The position numbers and the translations under genes were made by a program. From contig PCBO01000135.1 in NCBI GenBank assembly GCA_002730975.1, positions 19,647 to 83,646 of the forward strand: 64,000 nt of DNA, written 5' to 3'. The stretch comes from Opitutia bacterium (lineage in GTDB: Bacteria; Verrucomicrobiota; Verrucomicrobiia; Opitutales; Seribacteraceae). Below, in pieces: positions 44,412-53,420 of this stretch. The stretch's first letter is position 1. Each line of letters opens with the position of its first letter. Under the pieces are notes generated by a model that saw only the letters and a program-made list of their open reading frames with translations, had not been told where the DNA came from and ran no database searches.

Positions 44412-46024
44412 GCAAATTGCTAAAAGGATTTGTCTTTGCCGGATTGCTTCCTCTCAGTCAAGCGATGGCTTGGCAGGCGCCTGTTCGGGTTTCGCCAAAT
44501 CTAAGCGTCGTTCTTCTTTCGGATGAAAATGCTTCCGTCGTTTCCGAGGCGAACGCCAGCGTGGCACCCAAACCAGTTCGATCTTCCACGCAGGAAACCA
44601 TCAATCAAGCCGGACTCGACTTACGGCACATCGAGGAAAATGTTCGTTCCGGAGCTGCCAGACTATTAGGCAAGTATCCCAGTCCTGCTTCCGCAGCCTA
44701 CCTTACCTTTGCTCTGGACGACAGGATTGCTCGTGTAAGGAGAGCTGCCATCGTATCCTTGGCCGAGCTTTATCTGAACGGTTTTTACATCCACGAAAAG
44801 CCACTTGTCGAAAAAATTCTGTCCAAGTTAGGTGATTCCGACGTTGAAGTCCGACGCGAAGTTTCGGCTCTTATTCCCAGGCTTTCCATCGGACTCTTCA
44901 GGTCTTCCTTTGAGATCGTAGAAATCAATGGTCGTCGCGTAGCTCGTGCTGCGCCGGCTACCTTGAGGGCGGATTTGCTGGAGATCGCAAGAAAGGCTTT
45001 TTTCGATCCCGATGCCATCGTTAGGCAGAACATACTGAAATACCATTATGCGCTGAGACTTCCTCTGTCGGCTCAAGTTCTCGATCGTTTGTTATCCGAT
45101 TCCGATCTTGGGGTTCTTCTTACTGCTTTGAATCGTGTGCCGAGTTCCACTCCTTCCGAGACGGTGGTTCGTCGCGTTGAGAAACTTTCGCGGCATCCTG
45201 ACGTAGGCGTCCGAAAAAAAGTGGTTTCTGTGGCCCGAGACTCCAATCGTCGGCATCCTGGTTATCGTGCGATTCTTCGCAAAATGACGATTGACGAGGA
45301 ACCCGCAGTCTTGTCGATGGCCGCCGTAGAACTTGCTCGTCTCGGAGAAAAAGTTGATCCCAAAGTCATTCAAGCAGTGGGCGACTACCTACTCGGCGTG
45401 GCCGGTGCTTCGACGCAGGTGATGACTATTCTATATGCTGTTTCCGCTTTTGGCGATGAAGCCATTGAAATCTACAGGGAATTGACTGAACACACCAGTT
45501 CCAAGATTCGCACGATTGCTTGGCAACGCCTATTAACTTTCGACAATGGCTGGGGGCGAGCCGATGTTTGGTTGCCCGCTCTTGCTGACCGCGACAAGAC
45601 TGTTCGCCGAGCCATTGTGGCAAACCTCAATGCTCGATCTCGAAACTTTGACCTCAAGACCATGGAGCAGCTTGTATCCAGCGATTTTGTGGATGTGAGA
45701 ACTTTTGCGGCAAGCTCCCTACAATCGGCTCGGCAAAATGCGGCGGAAGAAGTGGCGTTCGATCTTTTGATCGATGAAGACACCGGCGTGCGAGCCCAAA
45801 CTATTCGCGCACTTGCCTCGCTCCGCGCACCGGGTTGGCTGAAAATAATGTCCAACTCTCTGCTGGACGAGGAGTACGTCATTAAGCGCGCCGCCTTGGA
45901 TGGTTTGCTCGGTGACCCTGTGCAGGGGGTCAAAACCATCCGAAAATTTGTGAGTGAACACCCGACTGATTCAATCACACCGCTTGCCTTGGCTGAACTT
46001 AAAAGCAGAGGAATTACCCAATGA
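44408..46024 (+). CDS. Exported HEAT-repeat protein
   Basis: A 538-residue protein starting at ATG 44408, which overlaps the previous stop and exposes a signal peptide (MSKLLKGFVFAGLLPLSQA); an in-frame ATG at 44378 would hide it. From about residue 70 the chain is a series of helical pairs with HEAT/PBS patterns such as DDRIARVRRAAIVSLAELY, LGDSDVEVRREVSALIP and DKTVRRAIVANLNAR. HEAT solenoids bind other proteins. In the periplasm it could bridge the membrane VWA proteins and the DUF4159 protein encoded next (ATGA overlap). Confidence 0.8.
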   Translation: MSKLLKGFVFAGLLPLSQAMAWQAPVRVSPNLSVVLLSDENASVVSEANASVAPKPVRSSTQETINQAGLDLRHIEENVRSGAARLLGKYPSPASAAYLTFALDDRIARVRRAAIVSLAELYLNGFYIHEKPLVEKILSKLGDSDVEVRREVSALIPRLSIGLFRSSFEIVEINGRRVARAAPATLRADLLEIARKAFFDPDAIVRQNILKYHYALRLPLSAQVLDRLLSDSDLGVLLTALNRVPSSTPSETVVRRVEKLSRHPDVGVRKKVVSVARDSNRRHPGYRAILRKMTIDEEPAVLSMAAVELARLGEKVDPKVIQAVGDYLLGVAGASTQVMTILYAVSAFGDEAIEIYRELTEHTSSKIRTIAWQRLLTFDNGWGRADVWLPALADRDKTVRRAIVANLNARSRNFDLKTMEQLVSSDFVDVRTFAASSLQSARQNAAEEVAFDLLIDEDTGVRAQTIRALASLRAPGWLKIMSNSLLDEEYVIKRAALDGLLGDPVQGVKTIRKFVSEHPTDSITPLALAELKSRGITQ

Positions 46025-47010
46025 GACTCGCCTTTTACCTATTTACAGCGCTTGCGGCATCATTCGGATTGCCCGAACTGGAAGCCGCTCCGCCTGCTCG
46101 CGATGCCATTCGTATCGTTCAACTTCTTCGTAGTGATAATGTTTTGCGTCGCTACCCTGATGCCTTGCCTAGCTTGCTCAGACACATGAACGAGGAAACC
46201 ACGGCCCGATTCGATACGGACCCTCTCTTCATTCAATCCCTCGAGGACGAGCAACTTTTGCAAAACCCCATCCTCTATATAAACTGCGACGAACAGCCTA
46301 ATCTCGAGTTTTCCGACGGCGAAAAGCAAGCCCTTCGCGAGTATTTGGAGAGAGGCGGTTTTCTCTATCTGGATGCAGGAATCAAAGCCTCCTTCCTCGG
46401 TAGTGATCTTGGTCACAGTTATGCTGCTTGGGAAGAACGACCCGAGGTCAAAGAACTCTTTTCCAATATTTTTCCTGAAAAGGTCTTCGTTCCGTTACAA
46501 AGGGACCACGAGCTCTTCCGAAGTTTCTACAAGGGTCTTCCCGACAACAAGGACCTCAAAATTCAAGCAAACCAAAAAAAGTTGCCCGAAACCGTCTTAA
46601 GTTTTGTCGAACGGGAGAAATGGCCGCAGGGAACTTATTCCTTCGTCGGTTTGCGGGTCAAGGAGCGCATCGCGGTTCTGGCCTCTCCAATATGCGCGAT
46701 GGGGTGGGGGAAGGATGAGTTCGGGGCTTGGATTCCTCCTATTTCTTTTCGTATCCGTGAATCTTCCGAGGGTTTCAACGAAAAGCTAAAATTGGCTTCC
46801 TTCAAAGGTGGTACCTATGAAGTAAAGCGAGAGGACGGGCTTAAAGACATTCTTTATTCCGAGCCAGGGCAAAGACCTTTGTGGGTACAAGAACCGACTG
46901 GGAAATGGCGAATCTTCAAATATTATTCGGGTGAGGAAATCAGCAATTTCGCTCATGCTTTTTATACTCGAATCGGTGCCAATGTCTTGATGTTCGCTCT
47001 CACCAACTAA
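46021..47010 (+). CDS. DUF4159 secreted protein
   Basis: A 329-residue protein with a signal peptide (about 1-22, ending LEAA). The DUF4159 pattern is visible: IRIVQLLRSDN, LYINCDEQPNLEFSDGEKQ, LREYLERGGFLYLDAG and late FAHAFYTRIGANVLMFALTN. The fold is expected to be flavodoxin/amidotransferase-like without catalytic residues. DUF4159 genes recur near MoxR-DUF58-VWA genes in several phyla, and their function is unknown. It is coupled to the HEAT gene by overlap. Confidence 0.85.
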   Translation: MRLAFYLFTALAASFGLPELEAAPPARDAIRIVQLLRSDNVLRRYPDALPSLLRHMNEETTARFDTDPLFIQSLEDEQLLQNPILYINCDEQPNLEFSDGEKQALREYLERGGFLYLDAGIKASFLGSDLGHSYAAWEERPEVKELFSNIFPEKVFVPLQRDHELFRSFYKGLPDNKDLKIQANQKKLPETVLSFVEREKWPQGTYSFVGLRVKERIAVLASPICAMGWGKDEFGAWIPPISFRIRESSEGFNEKLKLASFKGGTYEVKREDGLKDILYSEPGQRPLWVQEPTGKWRIFKYYSGEEISNFAHAFYTRIGANVLMFALTN

Positions 47011-47024
47011 TATCTACACTAAAC

Positions 47025-47438
47025 ATGGCCGACGATAAGTTTCCTGCTCCACCCGAACCCACGGGAGACTTCCCCGCAGCGCGTTCCTCACTTCCGCCTT
47101 TCTTTTGGTGGATTTTTGCAGCCATAGCGGTGATTTCCTTCATTTTCTTTCTTCCAAGCCAGTGTGGCATGGGAAATATCGAAACACCTAGTCCCTCAGT
47201 TACCGATCCTGATGAGCAACCCGTCGCGAATCAGGAAACCGAACTCGAGCTGAGGAAAGATCAGCTATGGTACAAGATCGACTCGGAGAAGCCCTTCACT
47301 GGAGCCGCAATCGAGAAGCATCCAAATGGTAAATTGAAGTCACGCACCCTCGTTAAGGATGGAATTTCCTTCGGATTGATCGAAGAGTGGGACGTCAACG
47401 GTTCAGTCGTCGGGCCAAAATTCAAGGACGAGTTATGA
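47025..47438 (+). CDS. Small membrane protein with MORN-like tail
   Basis: A 137-residue protein with one membrane segment (about 27-43, WWIFAAIAVISFIFFL) and a periplasmic tail. The tail contains one or two MORN_2-like units (PFTGAAIEKHPNGKLKSR, then FGLIEEWDVNG), short beta-hairpins often found in antitoxin-like or envelope proteins. I do not recognise a specific family. It lies 14 bases after DUF4159, and the TPR gene starts on its stop, so it is part of the block. Confidence 0.6.
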   Translation: MADDKFPAPPEPTGDFPAARSSLPPFFWWIFAAIAVISFIFFLPSQCGMGNIETPSPSVTDPDEQPVANQETELELRKDQLWYKIDSEKPFTGAAIEKHPNGKLKSRTLVKDGISFGLIEEWDVNGSVVGPKFKDEL

Positions 47439-48196
47439 AAAGTATATCTTCGTTGCTTCTCGCCCTTTTCACCATGGTGTTTTCGAGTCTGGCCTTGGCC
47501 GACCATCCGATTCCTTCCGCCGAGTTGCAGGCAATCGAAAAAAAGTATGAAGAGGCGGAAAAGACGAACAGCGCTCGGATCGTAGGTCAGCCCAATGCAA
47601 TAGATGCCTATTCACTAAGAGGAGATGCCAGACTTTTCCTTGGTGATTTCAAGGGATCTGCCGAAGACTACGAAAAGATGATCGAGCTGAATCCTGCTCT
47701 GGACGTATCTCACTGGAGGCTTGGCATCGCATACTATTACCTAAGCCGATTCGACAAGGCGGCCCATCAGTTCGAAATCTATCACAACTACGACAACGTC
47801 GACCGTGAAAACGGCATCTGGCGATTCATGTCGCAAACGCGCCTGAAAAATATGGAGGTAGCCCGTAAAGGTTTACTCAAATACGAAAAGACGGATCGCC
47901 CACCGTATCCGTGGGTATATTCCCTCTATGCCGGAGATATAAAACCAGACGAAGTATACCGAAGGGTCGACGGGGGAGGCTTCCCCGATCACTACAAGGA
48001 ACGTGTCCTCTTTCACGCCCAACTTTACGTCGGTATCTTTCACGAATTGCACGGTAGGGATCAAGATGCCCTAAAGCACCTTAGAGCCGCGGCAGCCAAC
48101 AAGTTCGGTCGTGCCAGTGGCACCTACATGTGGCAAGTAGCTCGCGTTCATTACGATTTGTTGCAAGCCAAGCTTTCCAACAATCGGAAGAAATAA
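47435..48196 (+). CDS. Exported TPR-repeat protein
   Basis: A 253-residue protein starting at ATG 47435, on the stop of the preceding gene, with signal peptide MKSISSLLLALFTMVFSSLA. TPR-like helical pairs are seen at about 60-130 (AYSLRGDARLFLGDFKGSAEDYEKM, ALDVSHWRLGIAYYYLSRFDKAAHQF) and again near 195-225 (LYVGIFHELHGRDQDALKHL). TPRs mediate protein contacts. It is the last gene of the MoxR block; a 151-base gap without clear structure separates it from the convergent gene. Confidence 0.78.
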   Translation: MKSISSLLLALFTMVFSSLALADHPIPSAELQAIEKKYEEAEKTNSARIVGQPNAIDAYSLRGDARLFLGDFKGSAEDYEKMIELNPALDVSHWRLGIAYYYLSRFDKAAHQFEIYHNYDNVDRENGIWRFMSQTRLKNMEVARKGLLKYEKTDRPPYPWVYSLYAGDIKPDEVYRRVDGGGFPDHYKERVLFHAQLYVGIFHELHGRDQDALKHLRAAAANKFGRASGTYMWQVARVHYDLLQAKLSNNRKK

Positions 48197-48347
48197 GCCC
48201 TGTTTTTTTGGGAGTTGATTCTTGGGAAGGAGAGCGGGCCTTTCTATCCGAACGCTAAATCCGGAGACATGAGATGCTGAATTGGTTACTCCTCCGAGTC
48301 GGTGGCGTAATTATAAAAGTAGGCTCGACCATTCATTTATTCTAGGA
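48197..48347. other. Intergenic region between convergent genes
   Basis: This 151-base gap holds a run of seven T at 48205-48211 soon after the TPR stop, with only weak GCCC/GGGC pairing around it. I see no gene and no convincing terminator. Confidence 0.3.
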
Positions 48348-49373
48348 CTAAGAGTCACTTAAATTCTCGCCAAACCATTTCTTCATAAGTGGCCAACAGC
48401 AGGCAAGCCCTAGAAGTAAGAAAATAAAACCACCTCCAACTGAACCGCCGCTGCAGGTCACCAAGCTAATAAGTAAGAATAAGCTCCCTAAAATGATCCG
48501 GCAACCGGAACAGCCTTTGTTTTCCTCGTTGGGTTTCTTCACTGACCGTTCTTCTTGAGCTTTTTGACCCTTATTTCGAATCCAATCCAAGTCCTTTTTC
48601 AAGCGGTTGGATTTTAAGGAATGGGTCGATTTTTGTTCCGATTCCTTTTGTTCGGGCCAACCGCAGGTCCAGCAAATCATTTTCCCCGCCATCGGTTCAA
48701 GAGGTCCGTGTCCCTTTGGGCAGGTTTCCACCTTGGGATTCTTTTCAGGAATATGGTCCGCCGTGGAAGGACTTGGCTGGGGGGGGGGAGGCTCGACAGC
48801 GGTGGAAATCTCTATTTCTGCCTCTTGCGACGGTTGCTCATGCTCCGAGGTGTCCGTGGGGTGGGGTATTTCCTCAGGTTCGGGCAGGAGGATTTCATCA
48901 GGCTTGGAAACAGAAGGAGATTCGCTCACCACAGATGTCGCGGGACGCGGTTCAGATTCTGTCGAGATTTGGGTTTGTGGTTCCTCTATGACCTCTTCCT
49001 GCTCTTCGGAAATTGAAGAGGGGGGCAGCAACTGTCCGAAGATGGCTCGTTGGTAAAGGGCGTCGAAGTCGAGTACGGTGAGTTTGGTCTCAAATGTCTC
49101 ATCGGAGACGAGACCTTCGACGCGATCGTTTTCCTCGGATCCTAGAAGAACGGTGACCTCGATTTCCTCGCCTTCGAGCCTGCAGACAAGGGTATGGCCA
49201 TCGTCGTAAACAGGATCGAAAGGATTGCCGAAGGTGCGGGATGAAGAAACTAAGGCGAGTGGTAGTGTGACAGCCTTTCCGATAAAGGGAGCGAGGGCAG
49301 ACTTGGCCTCGCCGGACAGGAGACGATTGTTCTTTAGTTTGGTGAGAGTCGTAAGTAGGGCGGGCGAGATCAT
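48348..49373 (-). CDS. Zinc-ribbon membrane protein of unknown function
   Basis: A 341-residue protein. An N-terminal soluble region (about 1-115) includes ALAPFIGKAVTLPLALV and CRLEGEEIEVTVLLG. A Pro/Glu-rich linker (about 118-210) follows. A zinc-ribbon-like part has CPKGHG and CWTCGW with four potential ligands. After a charged helix, two hydrophobic segments close the chain (about 285-330, LGSLFLLISLVTC and FIFLLLGLACC). I do not recognise the family. The linker contains a C10 tract (G10 on +, 48779-48788) inside the coding sequence. It converges on the MoxR block. Confidence 0.6.
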   Translation of the reverse strand: MISPALLTTLTKLKNNRLLSGEAKSALAPFIGKAVTLPLALVSSSRTFGNPFDPVYDDGHTLVCRLEGEEIEVTVLLGSEENDRVEGLVSDETFETKLTVLDFDALYQRAIFGQLLPPSSISEEQEEVIEEPQTQISTESEPRPATSVVSESPSVSKPDEILLPEPEEIPHPTDTSEHEQPSQEAEIEISTAVEPPPPQPSPSTADHIPEKNPKVETCPKGHGPLEPMAGKMICWTCGWPEQKESEQKSTHSLKSNRLKKDLDWIRNKGQKAQEERSVKKPNEENKGCSGCRIILGSLFLLISLVTCSGGSVGGGFIFLLLGLACCWPLMKKWFGENLSDS

Positions 49374-49458
49374 TGGTAATAGCTTCTCACGTCTAGGTCG
49401 CTTTTCGCCATTATAATTTTCACCTGATTTTCGAACAGGTCTCCGCTCGAGGCCAAAA

Positions 49459-51618
49459 TCAATAGTAATAGTACATCATGAAGATGGCAAGAGCTGCCAG
49501 AAGTCCGGCCCAGAAGCGGTCTTCGGAGAATAGGCTGATTGGCTTCCCGGAAACATGAGAGCGAACCACCGCAACGAAGGCTAACTCGGCAAAGACAAAC
49601 CATGTCCAAATAGCCGCTACTGCCCCTGCCACTATTGGGGCTATCCACCCCCCGACCATGGCCAGGGCAAGAACAATATAGAGTCCCAAGGAGAGCAAGA
49701 GCTTGATGCCTGCTTTCCTTAGGACGGAGGGGTCGTGCCCACCCAGTTCTGTCCAAGTGAGCTTTCCTTTCTCCTCGTCGGGTTGTGTATTTAGACTGAC
49801 CAAAATATGGAGCACAAAAGCTATAATGGCAGCGAGAAAGGCGGCGTGAAAGAAATTCAGCTTGGTGCCGAACATCTCGACTATCCAAGGAACTTTGGCG
49901 AAGGTAAATTCGTAGAGCGAAGGCCAAGGGGCTCCCTGGGGCGGGGCGAAAGCAAAGGAGAAGAAGAGACCGCTCAGGATAGCCGTAATGCCGCCGGTTC
50001 CAGTCGCTCGCTTCCAGAACATTCCAACTAAGAAAGCAACGACCAAACCGGATACCAACTTCATCTGGTTGGCCGCCACGTAGATGAAGAAAGGCGACTT
50101 GGAGTTCGGGTCCATGATCAGAATGGAGACGAGTCCGGCGATAACTATAAAGATGGCAATCCATATACGACCGACCCATACCAGTTTTCTTTCATCGGCG
50201 TTTGGGTTGACGTATTTCTTGTAGATGTCGAAAGTAATTATTGTCGCGGCAGAATTAAGCATTGAGTCGACGGTGGAGAGAATTGCCCCGATCAACCCAG
50301 CGGCTACTAATCCCAGCACACCGAAGCCAATGGGCTTAACATACTGCGTGAGTAAAGTGATGAACACGTCGTCGGAGGCCACGTTCATCTCTTGTTTCTT
50401 AAATAAATAGTAGGCGGCGATGCCGACTCCAATGGAAAAGAACGGAATGAGCAACTTGAAGAAACCAGCGGTTATAATCCCAATGCGCGCTTCCTTGTCG
50501 GTGCGAGCCGATAAGGCTCGTTGCACGATGAATTGATTGGTACCCCAATAGAAAAAGTGAAGCACCATGAGACCGCTCAGCATGCCTGTCCAAGGGAGGC
50601 TAGGGTGATCGCTTGGTTCGTAGAGGTGCATCTTCTGGGCATCCGGAGCGGCGGCAGCGTCCATTGCCCGCATACCCGACCACCCCCCGACCTCGGGTAA
50701 TCCGAATACGATGAAAGCCACGGTAAGCCCACCGACCAGCATAAGGATGGACTGAATGACGTCGGTCACGATGACCGCTCGTAGACCGCCAAATATGACA
50801 TATGCTCCTGTAACAAGCGCCATAATGATGATGCCGAGCTGGTAGTATTGGGGGTCGATGTCGCCGGGAGCTATGTTCGGGTTGTTCGAATTCCCTCCCT
50901 GAATCAGGACTTTTGGCGGGGCGGTGGCATTGTAATTGGATCCAATGCCGGAAAGAGAAATACTGCTGATCGATCCATCCTCCGAGATGACTGCAGTGGC
51001 TTGGGCATCAATACCCTTGTAATTCTCGGGTCCCTGAATGGTGATCTTCGGCGTCGATGAGTACTTTCTGCCGGCAGAAGTGATCTTTATCTCGGAGAGA
51101 GATCCATTAGCTTCGACGACTGCCTCCGCTGCAGCCTTGCGGCCCGTGTCGCCTTGGAGTAGTCGGTTGACGGAACGCGAGCCGAAGTAAAATCCGGGTA
51201 CCATCTGGACGACCACCATGATAACGATCATTACGATGGCGAAAGCCATGCGACTACGGTCGTCGTAGCGTCTACCCAAGTATTCGCTCAGGGTGTAGAC
51301 GTTCATCTTTCGATAAACGGGTAGGAAACCATAGCAAAGCAGCAGCAGTCCGGCGATGGCGGTGATCTCGAATTGACTCTGGGCAAAGCCCACGAGATAG
51401 CCTACGCCCATCATTCCCGCGATGTGGTTGGCGGATACGTTTGAGCCGAATATGGAGCCTGCCACTCCCCACCATCTGGTGGTTCGACCGGCGAGGAAGT
51501 AATCCTCGGAACTTTCACCCCGTCGACTGGCCCATAGACCAAAGCCCATGACGGCAGCGAGTGAACCAAAGAAGATGATAAGATCGGTGGTTGAGAGAAA
51601 GCTTTCCATGATTTGCAT
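49459..51618 (-). CDS. Sodium:solute symporter (SSS family) with loop insertion
   Basis: A 719-residue SSS transporter with about thirteen or fourteen membrane segments. Family features include EDYFLAGRTTRWWGVAGS, SNVSANHIAGMMG and VDSMLNSAATIITFD. It probably imports a sugar, sialic acid or another organic solute with sodium. Between TM4 and TM5 an extra segment (about 155-258) contains two aligned repeats: NGSLSEIKITSAGRKYSSTP and DGSISSISLSGIGSNYNATA, each ending P-K-(I/V)-x-I-Q-G. Such repeats resemble those of secreted Verrucomicrobial and Bacteroidetes proteins. ATG 51618 is used; ATG 51609 is an alternative. Confidence 0.9.
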   Translation of the reverse strand: MQIMESFLSTTDLIIFFGSLAAVMGFGLWASRRGESSEDYFLAGRTTRWWGVAGSIFGSNVSANHIAGMMGVGYLVGFAQSQFEITAIAGLLLLCYGFLPVYRKMNVYTLSEYLGRRYDDRSRMAFAIVMIVIMVVVQMVPGFYFGSRSVNRLLQGDTGRKAAAEAVVEANGSLSEIKITSAGRKYSSTPKITIQGPENYKGIDAQATAVISEDGSISSISLSGIGSNYNATAPPKVLIQGGNSNNPNIAPGDIDPQYYQLGIIIMALVTGAYVIFGGLRAVIVTDVIQSILMLVGGLTVAFIVFGLPEVGGWSGMRAMDAAAAPDAQKMHLYEPSDHPSLPWTGMLSGLMVLHFFYWGTNQFIVQRALSARTDKEARIGIITAGFFKLLIPFFSIGVGIAAYYLFKKQEMNVASDDVFITLLTQYVKPIGFGVLGLVAAGLIGAILSTVDSMLNSAATIITFDIYKKYVNPNADERKLVWVGRIWIAIFIVIAGLVSILIMDPNSKSPFFIYVAANQMKLVSGLVVAFLVGMFWKRATGTGGITAILSGLFFSFAFAPPQGAPWPSLYEFTFAKVPWIVEMFGTKLNFFHAAFLAAIIAFVLHILVSLNTQPDEEKGKLTWTELGGHDPSVLRKAGIKLLLSLGLYIVLALAMVGGWIAPIVAGAVAAIWTWFVFAELAFVAVVRSHVSGKPISLFSEDRFWAGLLAALAIFMMYYYY
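50845..51156 (-). repeat. Two-unit repeat insertion within the SSS symporter
   Basis: It encodes the extra loop (about residues 155-258 of the symporter). The two repeat units of about 32-34 residues share the pattern A-V-(V/I)-x(3)-G-S-(L/I)-S-x-I-x-(I/L), then G-x(2)-Y and P-K-(I/V)-x-I-Q-G. The surrounding membrane core is regular, so this appears to be an inserted domain. Confidence 0.7.
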
Positions 51619-51686
51619 TGTAAAGGCTGTAATCCCTACAAGGGAAACGCAAAATTCACCTTTGTTAAGAAGTCATTCGTACGGCT

Positions 51687-53267
51687 TTACGCCTTTTCGG
51701 CAAGCGGGAGACGGCCACTGGACTTGGCTTGCTCCCTAAGATAGGTCGCAGTATCTCCAAAAAGGGCAGTCAGTTGCTCTGCAGTCATTCTCCAAGACCA
51801 GTTGCCGAATGCGTGACCGGGACGATTCAAACGAGCTTCCGAACCTAGGGAGAGTACATCCTGCATCGGAATCACTACCAGATTGGATACAGTGCGATAG
51901 GCAGCTCGCAAAAGATCCCACGGGGCGTCTTGCCCGGAGACACTAAAATAACTCCTGAAATTCCCTCGGACCTCTTCGTCTGATGATTCGTACCAACCAT
52001 GCGAAGTGTCGTTATCGTGCGTTCCCGTGTAGAGAACCAAGTCCTTGGATAGGTTGTGAGGCAGGTAAAGGTTGGCGGGGTCACCATCGAAGGCGAACTG
52101 AAGCACGGCCATCCCCGGTAGGTTCGTCGCCTTGCGGAGAGCGTGAACACCCTCATTAAGCAATCCCAGGTCTTCGGCGAGGAAAGGTAGGGTGGGGAAG
52201 TGTTCGCGGACGGTCTTGAAGAACTCGATGCCAGGGCCCGACTCCCAAACGCCGTTGCAGGCATTATCGTGTCCAGCGGGAATGCTCCAGTAATCGTGAA
52301 ACCCACGAAAATGGTCGATCCTTGTCACGTCGAACAAATCGTTTTGGGCCGCCAACCTTTCCAACCACCATGCATATTCTTCGGCTTTGTGCGCTGCCCA
52401 GTCATAGAGTGGGTTTCCCCAAAGTTGTCCGGCGGGATTGAAGTAATCGGGCGGAACTCCCGCTACCGCAGAGGGCAATCCCGTGGTTATGTCTAATTGG
52501 AACAGGTTCGGCCGTTGCCAGACGTCCGCGCAATCGGGCGCTACGTAAATCGGAAGATCTCCAAGAATAGATATTTTTCGAGAAGATGCGTAGGAGCGCA
52601 GTGCTTTCCATTGACCGAAAAAGAGGTATTGTAGAAAATAATGTAGGTTTATCTCTTCCGAAAGTTTCGGATCGCTCAAACGGTGACGGGCTTTATCGAA
52701 GGTACGCAGTTCTTCGGGCCATAGCCACCATGGTTTTTTTTGATTTTCGGCCTTAAGAGCGCAAAAAAGGGCATAAGATTGGATCCAGGAGCTCTTTTCG
52801 GAAATAAATTCCTCGTATGAGCCGTACATTAACGCAAGTTCCGGTCGTTTACTTTCGAACTGAAGGGCGGCCTTTCTAGCTACAATCCAAAATCTTTCGT
52901 ACAAGTCACCATAAGCAACGTAATCTGAAGGCAGAGAACTCAGTGCAAAAAGATCATCTTGGTCAATTAGACCGGCATCCAGGAGAACATTCCAGTCTAG
53001 AAAATATGGATTTCCCGCAAAGGATGAGAACGACTGGTAAGGAGAATCGCCAAAACTGGTCGGTCCTACAGGGCAAATTTGCCAATGGCCGAATCCCGCT
53101 GTCGATAGAAAGTCGATCAATTCCTGGGAAGGCTTTCCCATATTTCCAATTCCGAACTCTCCGGGGAGAGAAGACAAGTGGAGGAGAAGTCCCGCCGAAC
53201 GTTCCATTAGCCAACTTGGGAGGGGAATACCCGGCGAAACTTCAGTAGTCAAGGTCTCTGCAATCAT
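51687..53267 (-). CDS. malQ: 4-alpha-glucanotransferase
   Basis: A 526-residue GH77 amylomaltase that transfers alpha-1,4-glucan segments. It begins with RSAGLLLHLSSLPGEFGIGN. The catalytic regions are visible: LGDLPIYVAPDCADVW, DVTRIDHFRGF (nucleophile Asp), FLAEDLG (acid/base Glu) and YTGTHDNDTSHGW (third Asp). The length matches the bacterial MalQ family. It acts in the cytoplasm in glycogen or maltodextrin metabolism. It stands alone with a 153-base upstream region containing two palindromes; a link with the sugar ABC importer at 14.6 kb is possible but unproven. Confidence 0.92.
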   Translation of the reverse strand: MIAETLTTEVSPGIPLPSWLMERSAGLLLHLSSLPGEFGIGNMGKPSQELIDFLSTAGFGHWQICPVGPTSFGDSPYQSFSSFAGNPYFLDWNVLLDAGLIDQDDLFALSSLPSDYVAYGDLYERFWIVARKAALQFESKRPELALMYGSYEEFISEKSSWIQSYALFCALKAENQKKPWWLWPEELRTFDKARHRLSDPKLSEEINLHYFLQYLFFGQWKALRSYASSRKISILGDLPIYVAPDCADVWQRPNLFQLDITTGLPSAVAGVPPDYFNPAGQLWGNPLYDWAAHKAEEYAWWLERLAAQNDLFDVTRIDHFRGFHDYWSIPAGHDNACNGVWESGPGIEFFKTVREHFPTLPFLAEDLGLLNEGVHALRKATNLPGMAVLQFAFDGDPANLYLPHNLSKDLVLYTGTHDNDTSHGWYESSDEEVRGNFRSYFSVSGQDAPWDLLRAAYRTVSNLVVIPMQDVLSLGSEARLNRPGHAFGNWSWRMTAEQLTALFGDTATYLREQAKSSGRLPLAEKA

Positions 53268-53365
53268 GAATAGTTTAAATTAGACATAATGCATATTGTG
53301 CGAATAGTCGAAATCATAAACAATTAGGCCACAATGACTTGCATGCTAACATGAAGTGTTGTTTA

Positions 53366-53404
53366 TACGCTATGTAGCGTAAATTCGTAGCCTTGAATTT
53401 CAAG
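53366..53404 (-). promoter_or_regulatory. Two palindromes upstream of malQ
   Basis: TACGCTA-TG-TAGCGTA (53366-53381) has perfect seven-base arms; CTTGAA-T-TTCAAG (53392-53404) has perfect six-base arms. Both lie about 100-135 bases upstream of the malQ start and just after the lepB stop. The short loops favour a protein operator over a terminator. The regulator is unknown. Confidence 0.3.
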
Positions 53405-53420
53405 AAGTCCTTGGCTATGC

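Noticed and set aside
43408..44415. Minus-strand open frame of 335 codons inside the second VWA gene
   Set aside because: Arg/Pro/Ser-rich shadow of the sense frame with no motif.
35141..48196. MoxR/VWA block as an anti-phage defence system
   Set aside because: Some defence systems use MoxR/VWA pairs, but here there is no nuclease or effector in the block and most proteins are exported or membrane-bound.
49370..50179. Minus-strand open frame of 269 codons overlapping the SSS symporter end
   Set aside because: Another frame of the same strand within a clear transporter gene; its translation has no domain.
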